Source: Arachnopeziza araneosa (lineage: Eukaryota; Ascomycota; Leotiomycetes; Helotiales; Arachnopezizaceae). From it: a DNA stretch of 64,000 nucleotides. The stretch is from assembly GCA_003988855.1 (NCBI GenBank), contig QYAI01000060.1, positions 1 through 64,000 on the forward strand, in the 5' to 3' direction. Positions 32,271 through 42,221 of this stretch are shown here, piece by piece. Under the pieces are notes generated by a model that saw nothing but the letters and a program-made list of their open reading frames with translations, made no database searches and was not told where the DNA came from. The translations under genes were made by a program, and so were the position numbers. The first letter of the stretch is position 1, and every line of letters begins with the position of its first letter.

Positions 32271-32390
32271 TCGGCCTCCACGGCAGTGGCCCCCGGAGGG
32301 CCAGCGGAGCGTCACCCACTCTCCAGGAGCGCATACCAAGTGACGGTGACGCTCCGCTGGCCCTCCGGGGGCCACTGCCGTGGAGGCCGA
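32271..32390. repeat. Perfect 46-bp inverted repeat with 28-bp spacer
   Basis: Positions 32271-32316 are the exact reverse complement of 32345-32390: 46 of 46 positions, GC-rich, read base by base. The 28-bp spacer (32317-32344) itself begins CACT and ends AGTGAC. Transcribed, this would fold into a long stable hairpin. No ORF of known type runs through it. It may be a recent foldback element, a hairpin RNA source or a replication-generated palindrome. Confidence 0.9.
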
Positions 32391-33065
32391 GTATGGACAT
32401 GACTCGGTCGTGAAGAGTACACAAACGGACGATCAGCTCGCCTCGCTTAAGCCCCTGAGTCCTCACAGTGAGGTGAAGCGCATCGGCTGGAATGAGAGAG
32501 GTCCGTGAGGGTGCCGGTTGACGATTTGGCAAGTGAGTAAGGTAAGATCCAGGAGAGGAAGGAGTATAGAGCTGGTCGTTGCGATCTCACCCCTTTGATG
32601 AGGCTTTCTCGCTTTGCAGGTTTGTGCCATTGGATATGATGATATTCTCACGCTTTGTATCATGGCTCAGCAAAGAGGACACAATCACAAATAGCCGGAG
32701 GCGAGAAACCGCTCCGGTGTCCAACGCGTTGTCCCGAAGAAGCATAGATCCCACGTGCAAGACTCCTCTCCATGACGACGAATGGTTTCCATTATTCGCT
32801 CAGCTGCCGTGAGGCGCCATGCCAGCCTTGCTTTGCACGGATAGCCTGCCATCGAGACGGTTAACGCAAGAGGTCGAGTCGCGCTGAAGATGAGGCGTGC
32901 ATTGTAAAAGTAGGTAACATGGAGATCGGGAATCATGTTGGCGGTAGATGTACTGCAACTACCGCAGCGATGTTGATGGCGAGGTGTGCTGATTTGGAGG
33001 AATGGCGGAGGAAGAGAAGAGACAAGAATGATGAACGAAGGGAGAAGTATGGATGGGTCTTTTGC

Positions 33066-33296
33066 TTCTTTGTTTCTGTTTCTCTGTACTGTATCTGTAT
33101 CTCTGTATGTCTACATGTCTACATGTCTATTTCTCTATAACTCTATCTCTCTCTATTTCTATTTCTCTATAACTCTATCCCTCTCTATAACTCTATCCCT
33201 CTCTATCTCTATCCCTCTCTATCTCTATCCCTCTCTATCTCTATCCCTCTCTATCTCTATTTCTCTCCATCTCTATTTCTCTCTCTCTTTCTGTAT
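33066..33296 (+). repeat. Pyrimidine-rich (CTCTAT)n-like minisatellite
   Basis: About 230 bp made of CTCTATCT, CTATCCCT and TTTCTCTA units with almost no guanine. It starts after a stretch of CTGTAT/ATGTCT words. Apparent ORFs across it are composition artefacts. Confidence 0.8.
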
Positions 33297-33661
33297 TTAG
33301 AATGGTGCCAATTGCCGGTTGAAAATGCTGACAAATCACGGCTTGGTTTGCCGGACTTGAAGATCCGTACCAATAGAAAGAGACCGTGGTGTTGTTCCTT
33401 CTCGTGGTTCGTTCATTCTCAAACCGCCACAAGTGTCGCAGCCACGTCCGTCCTTGCAGCGATAGGCTTTAAGCCTCAACTTGCATTGGTCCAAATCATG
33501 TTACACAGCGCGTCTATCACCCGAGCTCACATGGACCTCACAGAGATAGCGTGTTCCAGCTTCAATGATTCACAATTCATATCAGAGGCTGTAGATATCC
33601 ATCCAGGACTTTCAATTGCTGAGGGCCAAGGTTCGACTGAATTTACGTACTTATCCTTAAC

Positions 33662-36600
33662 ATGGCTGCGGATGATACAGCACCAGTGGCCACAACGTCT
33701 GAGGAGAAACATCAACCCTCACCAGAGATTGACACCGAAACTGCGGCTGAAACCGGAGTCCCTACTCAAGATCTCTCAGGCATCGTTGTAGGAGACGAGG
33801 ATAGAGACAAGAAAGGAGATACCAAAGTCCCTCCTCAAGATCTCTCAGACATCACTGCAGAAGACGAGGACAACGACAAGAGAGGAGATACCAAACTACC
33901 TACTCAAGATCTCTCTGGCACCACTGTAGAAGACAAAGATAAGGAAGGAGATGTATGCGTGGATTGTGAGAAAGTACATCTTCCCCAGCGACTCGTGATC
34001 TGTCATGACGGAACGTGGATGTTACCAGATGGAGCGATCGGTAAGTGATGGAAATGTACTCGCTACTTGCAAGCATGCTAAGGACCAACTAGGTTCTATG
34101 AAAGGCAATGCCAGCAATGTATTCCGAATATGGTGCATGGTAAAAGAGGGGGTAGTGGCGGACGCGGACGGCAAGCAGTGGAAGCAAGTAGGTATATCGA
34201 AAGATCAAATCTCTACGCTGACTGGTTCAAGATCCGTGCTCCCTTTATAGATGGTATTGGGGCTGTGGATCGGATCCTTGAGAGAATCGTCACTGGCGCT
34301 ACGGGTGAGGGACCTACAGGCTACGAGATCAAGATAAGACAAATCTACAAGGTCGGATTCTCTACGGCTCTGGTTAAGCCAGACTAATATAATTTAGATG
34401 TGCTGCGAGATCTGTCCCTCTACAGATGAGATATTCATGTTTGGATATAGTCGTGGAGCTTGTTAGTAGAGCCGCGAATCACCCAGCTATTGCTAACGGA
34501 TCAAGTCATCTTGAGATCTGTTGCCGGTCTTCTGCATCACTTACAAGCTCTAAGACCCGACCTCCCCGACTTTGACGCACAGTTTCTTCAAGGGATTCGA
34601 ATCTATCGCGGAGCTCAGACGAAATCTCAGTTTTTGGAGAATTCGGTGAGTTTTGATTTCGTAAGTTTCATCTTGAAAAGCTCGAGCTAACCTCAGTCAT
34701 AGGTTTTTCGGCATCTGTGAGGATTTGAAAGATAAAAGACCAGATGCTAATAAGAAGCAGGTCTCAGAACACAAGAGCTGCTCCCAAAATCAAGTTTCTT
34801 GGTTGCTTCGATACCATAAAGGCGGTAAATGATTCAAACTTGAATGACATAGGACTATTAGATAATGCCCTCCATGTTCGGCACGCTATGGCTCTGTTTG
34901 AGAAGCGTGATCAATTACGGGTGGAACGCTTCCTTGCACCTACTCCTAAAGTAAGAGATAATCAAGATCACTCATTCCAGGAAGCATGGTTTGCAGGCTC
35001 GCATGGAAATCTCGGTGGTGCATGTGAAGAAGATGGGCTTGCGTTATGGCCATTGCAGTGGATAGTTGGCGAAGCAGAAAAGTACGGTCTCGTTCTGGGG
35101 TTCAGCAAACGCCCGAATTCTCAACTGGAAGATCCTGCCCGGTTGATCTTTCCAAAAGATACAGGTGGTGTGAGAGAGATCGATTGTGCAAATAGTATCA
35201 AGGTTCGCTTATGGAGTCTGACTCCTATCATGAGGACCAAAGGCTTTTTTCCTATCGTGGATGGAGGTCGATCATCAGTACTCATCACGACGACGAGTGA
35301 GCGAGATATTTTCAGCAGTCCACCCACCCCTGGGAAATTGATTGGATACAACCCAACCGGTAGGTCCGCTGAATTTGACGAATAATTATTCTAATCTTGC
35401 TCTAGCTCCTACTGGAACATACATGCATCCCTCCGTCTTCCTCCTCGACGAAACAGTTGCCAGCATGGCAAATATTGTCAACTCCCTCCCCTATTGTGAA
35501 GCTCTACGTTCAGAAGCACGTTATTCAGTTCCAAACAATGAGCAGGATTTTTGGAATATCCACAAAGAACTTGCGGCACGAAGAGAAATCCAACAGCCCA
35601 GGATTGTAGTTTGTGGGTTAACGGAAGTTGGAAAATCAACTCTCATCAATGCTGCGTTGGGCAAGAAGATGGTCCGAGTCCTGTCTTAGCGATCAATAAC
35701 AGGATCAAAGCTCATCTATCATAGACACAAGAATCAAAAGGACATGAACCAGGAGTGCACGACATCAAAATTGCATTCAAGTCTGAGGACAAAGACTTCA
35801 TCATACATGATTCATGCGGGTTTGAAGCTGGAAAAGAAGCAAATTACACCGAAGTACAGGAGTTCCTCATCGAGAGGAGAAACCAGCCAAGTTTTCAAGA
35901 GCAGGTTCATTGTATCTGGTAACCACTTCTGCTAATGAGATCTGGTTCAATGTTGATTTTGAACAGGTATTGCGTCAGCACCGACAATCGCCGAATCCAA
36001 GGATCAGATCGAAAATTCAAGACGATTGATTTTGGGGGCGTTCCTGTCATATTGGTCTTCACCAAATCGGACAGACTGAAGCGAGAGATGAAGTCTGCAG
36101 CAATTGAGGAATACGAAGCTGAACACGAGAGTGATGATGTTGAAGACATCGGCGACATCCCAGAGAGTGATAAAGCACACGTCAAATCAAGAGAGAAAGA
36201 GCTTTATGAAGAAGAGACGCTCCGGCGAAGCACCGAGTGGTACAAGGAAATTGGTGTCTTCTCAGACTACGTATTCGTCAGTGGAAAATCCAAAGACCCG
36301 GAATCAGTCAACCGTCTCTTAGAAGCGTCACAAAATTCCATGACCAGCGATCGGATGGCTCAAATCCACGCACACGCGCAGGATGTATTCGTAGACCGAA
36401 AACTCGAAGCGTCAATCACCAAGATGGTTTCTATGCTCCTCGAAACGAGGCCCCGGATCAGCTTCTTCAATTCAAATGAGAGGATAGAGAAACTTGTCAC
36501 CTCGGCTATTCAGACAACCGCAAGCGTCTTTCATTACAAGGACTTCAATCCCGACGCTTATGTGGCGCTGATCAGGACTGAACTCTGGCCTCCCGCTCCT

Positions 36601-37248
36601 CCTGACTCGATGACTTCCTGGCTGGCTGGTGGCGTGGCAGGTGGTGTAGCTGGCGGCGTTGCTACCGGTGCTGCATACGGTGTCATATCCCTCCTCCTCG
36701 GCCCCGTAGGTTTATTTGCACGAGCAGCTCTCTGGGCCGGAGGAATAGCCGTTGCCGGAGTGGCCAACGCGCAAAGACTCGGACTGGGATTGATCATGGC
36801 CTGTCTTGACGTCTTGCTCGTCCTAGAACGTCTGTTCTGGTATACTGGTGGTCACATCGATGAGCAGTGCGTCCATGCTGCTTGTCTGTACTATCTTCGT
36901 ATCAGATCAAAGGTTTTTGCCAAGGTCATGGGGAAGCTAGGGACGAATTTCTTGGATGCTGGCAATTGGCCGAATAGGGCGGAGCTGGAACGATTGTTGA
37001 CGGATATTGTGAGGGAGTTTCGCTACAAGAGGAGGAATGTTGGGGCTTCTGGAGATGTGGAAGAGAAGGATTTGACGGAGAAAGACTCGGCAGAGAAGGA
37101 TTCGGCAGAGAACGAAGAATCTGCAGAGAAGAAAGAAGGTCGAGAAGACTCCAAAGACAAGACCAGAGCTGCTGATCAGGTTCCATCTCAAAGAGAAGCG
37201 ATACCCATCCATCACACCTATAATGGGATGCCGCTAGGGCTTTTGTAG
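33662..37248 (+). CDS. DUF2235 (Tle1-like hydrolase) - P-loop GTPase fusion protein with glycine-zipper tail
   Basis: Ten exons keep one frame of 1050 residues: 33662-34040, 34093-34187, 34232-34351, 34398-34461, 34506-34645, 34703-34716, 34761-35359, 35406-35671, 35725-35918, 35967-37248. Residues ~25-95 hold three 23-residue acidic repeats. A DUF2235 domain follows: RLVICHDGTW (~110), nucleophile elbow GYSRGAF (~213), FLGCFDTI (~282), FAGSHGNLGG with the likely catalytic His (~346), and MHPSVFLLDE (~478). A GTPase comes next: G1 GLTEVGKST (~541), G3 HDSCGFEAG (~588), G4 TKSD (~655). Then a Gly-rich hydrophobic stretch (GGVAGGVAGGVATGAAYG, ~838) leads to LLVLERLFWYTGGH, and a Glu/Lys/Ser-rich tail ends the protein. 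DUF2235 relatives include bacterial phospholipase effectors. A lipid-acting enzyme regulated by a GTPase at membranes is an inference. Exon 6 is only 14 bp. Confidence 0.8.
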
Positions 37249-37265
37249 ATGCAGGAATGAAATTC

Positions 37266-37800
37266 AGATCAACCTTGGACCTCCTTTTGAGTATCAGACT
37301 GTATTTGATGCTCCTCAGCATTTCGACTTTCTCTGATCTGATCTAAGCAAGAAGTAATGCTGAAATGAATCATGTGACGTGGTATCGAGGAGATGGATCG
37401 AGGATGCTAGATTAGTTAATTATGTACTTTTCTAGCTATCGTGTTATCACATAAAGAACAAGGGAAAAAACATAAAATATCTCCTTAATCGTTGAGATTA
37501 CTCTTACGAAATAAGTGAAATCAAGATTATACCTCTTAGACTCTTTTTTAAATATCAGACTTGTGCTTTAATACTTGTTCGCATTTTAACCTTTCTGTAT
37601 TTAGATTTTGTAGATCCAAGTAGTAGGTAGTGCTGAATGAATCATGTGACGTGGGATCGAGGGGTGGGATCGAGGTTTGAAGGTGCTGGATTAGTTAGTA
37701 GTGTATCTGTCTTGCCGTAACATTATCATGATATGAAAACCCCAGAACGAGAGGGAAAAAACGTCAAATATATTCCAAGCTGCCGAGATTGCTCGCAAGA
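37266..37800 (+). repeat. Diverged ~270-bp tandem duplication
   Basis: Segments at about 37266-37520 and 37530-37800 align in the same order. Shared landmarks include TATCAGACT, TGAATCATGTGACGTGG (CATGTGAC at 37371 and 37643, offset 272 bp), GGATTAGTTA/AGATTAGTTA, GGGAAAAAACxT, and GAGATTGCTC/GAGATTACTC. Differences include many transitions. It lies just after the stop codon of the fusion gene. Confidence 0.65.
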
Positions 37801-38403
37801 TATCCGATCCGATCCGGTCTCTCGTCGATGCAGGACACCCAGCAGGCAGCAAAACACGACTTCGACCGCGGTGAGTAACCACCTACCTTATGGTTTGCAT
37901 ACGCAGTATAAGGGTTGGTGGGATGGGGTGCTGTCGTTGTTGAGGACGTGGTGCGAGGGGATTCATGGTGATATCTATGGAGAGGAGTATCAGCTGGGAG
38001 ATGGAGTGATGGTGAAAGGATGGATGACGAGGGAAGGAGGAGCAGCAAGATTGTGAGGAGATGAGGCACGAGCGTGGTCGTTAGAACGAACGAACGAACG
38101 ATTCTTGATCAAGCACGGTTGTGAGGAGGCAGATACACGGCGAATTAATGCAGGGAGGGAGGTAAATATGGAACTTTTGATTAGGTAGGTAGGTAGGTAG
38201 GTAGGTAGTCTCGTATCTAGAGACGTGATGAGTCTATGTATCTCGGCTATGGATGATATCCATCGAGCGAATCCCACACCCCACACACACACATGTGCGG
38301 TGTCGTGGATATCAGTCAGGGTATTCTCCCTGCGAGGTGCGCTGATACGCTTTCCTCCATTATATCTATATATATGTACAATTCTATGTTGATCACCTGC
38401 TGA
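37801..38403. other. Intergenic with short microsatellites
   Basis: No gene. Contains (GAAC)n at about 38085-38103, (TAGG)n at 38182-38208 and a short (CA)n at 38283-38293. Confidence 0.6.
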
Positions 38404-39406
38404 TCACAGCGTATCCTCCTCCTCCTTCTCCTCCAGGTTATCAATGTAGAAATGGCCCGAGAGCACGCGCGGGCCCTTCTCGCCCGGCAGCCAGTCGATC
38501 TGCGGCGGTTTGGCGGGGAGCTCCTGCGGGAAGCGCGAGTCGCCCTCGAGCTCGAGGACGGGCGTGGCGGGGACTGGGGGGGTCTTGGGGCGGACGGTTT
38601 TGGGCGGAGGCGGGGATGGGTTGAGACGGCGGCGGCGGAGGCGCGCGAGGTACAGGAGCACGCCGGTGAGCAGGAAGAGGCCGGAGAAACCGAGGCCCGC
38701 GCCCATGCCGGCCTTGGCCCCGACGCTCAGGCTGTCTTTGGGCGAGGCTGGCGCGGTGATGGTCGCCGTGGCCGTGGAGATGGAGGCGGAGACCGCGGTG
38801 GTGGGGGTGGTGAGTTGGGACATGGCTGCGATGAGTTGTGCTGCGGCGGCGGTGGGGAGCTGGGGGAGGTCGCTCGACGCCCATTGAATCGGGACCCCGT
38901 CGATCTTGGCCATTCCTCCTGTCGGCAGCGCGTATGGACGTGGTGAGCTGGGGCTCAGACCCGACCTGGTCGTCGTGGCGTTCTTTGCTGCTGAGAGCTT
39001 GGTATCGTGGTAGGCCGCTATGGTCGTTGGAGGAAGTGAGGTCTGGCATAGGCTACTGAAGGTATATCCCCTTTGCGATGGTTAGCATCTGCTTCTTCCG
39101 TGCTGCTCGAGGGCAGGTAGAGACTTACTCTGGACAGCAGTGTGCCGAGTACTGCCCGCTCTCTGAGTCCGTCGTCGAGACTGTTGCTACCGTCCATTGA
39201 TCCGGACACACACCAGGACTGTAGAAGGAGTATTTCGCCGCATTGTACGCCGGCGGCCAGCAGTCCGAACCGTACGCGCCGAGCGACGCGTGTATCTCAT
39301 CTCTGTAGATGGTGTTGGTATCGAACTCAATCCATCTCGTCGCGCACGAAGCCGGGAGCGTATAAACGGTGGTCAGGGGTTTCGCTGCCGATGTCGAGGT
39401 GGTCAT
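38404..39406 (-). CDS. Single-pass membrane protein with Cys-rich N-terminal part
   Basis: Two exons (39406-39129 and 39070-38404) give 314 residues. The intron (39071-39128) has a GTAAGT donor, GCTAAC branch and AAAG acceptor and joins CCPE to GYTF. The N-terminal half has spaced cysteines (C near 20, 49, 66, and a CCPEG motif near 91) in the pattern of fungal surface proteins, followed by a Ser/Thr/Ala-rich stalk. One membrane helix lies at about 211-236 (GLGFSGLFLLTGVLLYLA), preceded by a glycine-rich AGMGAGLG and followed by RLRRRRL and a Pro-rich cytoplasmic tail. No cleavable signal peptide is evident at the very N-terminus. Function is unknown; a wall or surface sensor-like role is only a guess from architecture. 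The 3' half is notably GC-rich. Confidence 0.78.
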
Positions 39407-40920
39407 GTTGCTAGGGGATCGGTGGTGATATGGATATCGAGATCGAAGCTGTCATGGTGCACCAGCTTCTCACAGTCGAACCTCTGAGATCGCAGTCGCT
39501 GGGTGAAGATTGTGTGATCTGGGGGAGGGAGGTTGAGGGATGAGGCATCCCGCTACCGTCCAATATTTGAATCATCTCATCTCAAGACCGGTTTGGGAGG
39601 GCGTGGCCCGCTAGATCAATTTTTGGTGATCTTTAATCTGGTGGCTTAATCGCTTAGTAGGAGCGGCCGATGTAAACAAACATCCGGGGGTTCCGTGAGG
39701 TGGCACAGGTCATTTTCCCTGAAAGCAGCATAAGAAGCTGTCCAACACAACGTAAGTCCCGGTGGTGATGAGTGAGCTTTTTCGAGCCATCCCGAGATGC
39801 TGACCTGCTTCATATTTGATCAAGCCGATTCCCAACTGATCTTCAGGTCCAACCATCGCGTGAAAATAACAGTTGGCATGTTATCTCTGCCCGATTATCT
39901 TTGCGCGTCTACTGTACTCCCAGTGAGATCATTGTCGCTCGTCATGAGAGATGGGATGACGACGTGTCTGTGAAGGATAATTCCATATTGAGACATATTC
40001 AAGACGTGGTGGTAATAATAGCAGATAATCTCGAGGTGGCCGCCACAGGGGTTGTCCCGCTGTGCACACACATCTCATAGGTCGTTCTAGCGAGAGCATG
40101 TCGACTCCCAGCGCCATATCACCTTAAACTGCCACTGTCTTTCTCTCCAACTTGTTTTTGCTCCCATGAGGTCTTGGCAGTTGGCACCACACGTGGAGAT
40201 GGAATGCTTCAGACCTATCATAGAGTGTCGAGAGAATCTAGACGCGGCACTGCAGCCCAGCATCTAGCACGACCCTGGGTACATGATACGCTAGGTGATC
40301 TCTCCGAATGATACCAGCTGAGATGTTCTTCCTTCTTCGACCGAACGCGAGACTCTTTGCACATTATTTGGGGGCTGCAGGTAAGCCCGTCAGCCTTATG
40401 TCATCCTCGAGTGAACCTACGGTGCTCCTTATGGAGCGAAAGAGGATGCCGGGCCGGTACCGTTTGGTGGAAATGAGTTCGTATTGATACGGAGAGGAAT
40501 GCCGTGATTTGAACGTCGAAAGAAGGCGAAACAAGAAAGAAAGCTGGACGTCATAGTCCGGTTATCACGTACGGTCGGTATCGAAGATATCCACTGCTTC
40601 ATACAGTAGGTGAGAGATATGGTAACTGGGACGTACTGTATGGAGAGACATGGCTCCAACAGCCGCCAAGACCGGCCGATAATGCTCTTGCCAGGCTATC
40701 ATTTTCCAGCCTATTCTCTCGAACATTCAATCGTGACTCGTACTGCAGCACCAGAGCAACTATGAGAAAAACCAAACTAGCAGTACACCTAGCACACAAT
40801 CCTCGAAGCAAGAAGTTCGGTCTTAAGAACAATATTTAAAGCCGAGCATATCAGCGCCACCACCCCGCCAGACACAACTCACCCCCAGCATAACCAGCAG
40901 CATAACTTTCCATCCCAAGA
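39407..40920. other. Intergenic between diverging genes, no gene recognised
   Basis: About 1.5 kb with only short ORFs. It must contain the promoters of both flanking genes. No clear repeats were found. Confidence 0.5.
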
Positions 40921-41746
40921 ATGGCACGGATATTCATCACCGGCTCATCAGATGGCATTGGCCTCCTCACAGCCCAAACCCTCATCAAAAAAGGGCACCA
41001 GGTGACGCTGCACGCGCGCAACGCCCAACGAGCCGACGACGCCAAGCGCTCATGTCCCTCGGCGGCGGGCATCCTCATCGGGGATCTCTCATCCATCGCG
41101 CAGACCAGAGCACTGGCAGCAGAAGCCAACAGCACCGGGACATTCGACACGGTGATACACAATGCCGCGGTTGGGACCGCCGAGGGCTACCACCCGACCG
41201 AAGATGGGCTGAGTCACGTGTTCGCCGTCAACGCGCTGGCGCCCTACATCCTGACCTGTCTGATGGAGCGGCCGCGGAATCTGGTCTATGTGAGCAGCGG
41301 ACTGCACACCAGCGGTGACGAGACGCTGGTCGATGTGGGATGGACGACCAAGAGGTGGAGCGGCATGCAGGCGTATAGCGATTCCAAGCGAGTTCTTGAC
41401 CCCGCCAAACTTATACGCACAGCTGCGCTGACCATCCCTCAGACTCATGAACGTCCTCCTGGCTTTTGCCGTGGCGCGGCACTGGCCCGATACCAAGAGC
41501 AACGCCCTCGCGCCCGGCTGGGTGAAGACGAAGATGGGCGGCCCCTCCGCCCCGGGCTCTGTCGCGCGAGGCGCAGAGTTCCCCATCAGACTGGCCAGCG
41601 ATCCGAAAGATCTTGAAACAGGGAAGTATTTTGCCACTTCCGGGACGCTGCATCCCTCCGCACGCAACGAGGAGGTGCAGGAGGAGTTTCTGAGGATCTG
41701 TGAGAGCATCTCTGGCGTGGCGTTTCCGAGGCGTCGGGATGTGTGA
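40921..41746 (+). CDS. Short-chain dehydrogenase/reductase
   Basis: Two exons (40921-41387 and 41443-41746) give 256 residues, a normal classical SDR length. A Rossmann nucleotide-binding motif (TGSSDGIG, residues 8-15) is followed by HNAAVGTAEG, NALAPYIL, VYVSS for the catalytic Ser, and YSDSK for the catalytic Tyr and Lys. NALAPGWVKTKM corresponds to the usual PG-x-V-x-T segment after beta6. The acidic or basic residue expected for cofactor choice (LHARN) suggests NADPH, weakly. The substrate is unknown. The intron appears to be GC-AG (donor GCGAGT at 41388, branch GCTGAC, acceptor CAG at 41442). It joins SDSK to LMNV exactly as in family members. Without that splice the frame goes into nonsense. 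The gene is GC-rich relative to its flanks. Confidence 0.88.
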
Positions 41747-42221
41747 AGGTGATGTATACATCTGATGGTGGACTTGAATCATAGGAGAAGCAACATTTAT
41801 GGTAGCAGTGGTATTGACACTGACGTAAAAATCCGCAAAGCACGACGATGGAAAAAGAGAACCAATCCAGATACCCAACAACCTCGGTAGCGTCTTTTTT
41901 CCAAATATAAATCGTTGATTCTTTCTGTGTTCATGTTGTCCCATCCCACGCCACCAAGAAACCCCATCGAGAGACGCTCCTTCAGTTCAACTACCTCTCA
42001 ATCGACCATGCAACGCGAAAAGAAGCGGGGTATCAGATGTAAAAGATGACATGACAATTCCTGGTGACTTGGAGTAGATTGTGCTGTCAATGAGTATGGT
42101 GGGGCAATGGGTAGATCGGGATGCTGGATTGATACCAGAACATGGAGACACTCAGACACTTAATTCGATACATATCAACAGATGCAATGCTACATGACGG
42201 ATATCTAGTAAGAGCAAGGAG
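41747..42221. other. Intergenic between converging genes
   Basis: No coding frame of interest. It holds the 3' ends of the dehydrogenase and of the low-complexity gene. Confidence 0.5.

Noticed and set aside
35360..35405. Boundary between two separate genes (DUF2235 and GTPase)
   Set aside because: The interval behaves as a 46-bp intron with GTAGGT donor and CTCTAG acceptor, keeps phase, and leaves no room for a terminator and promoter. RNA evidence would still be decisive.
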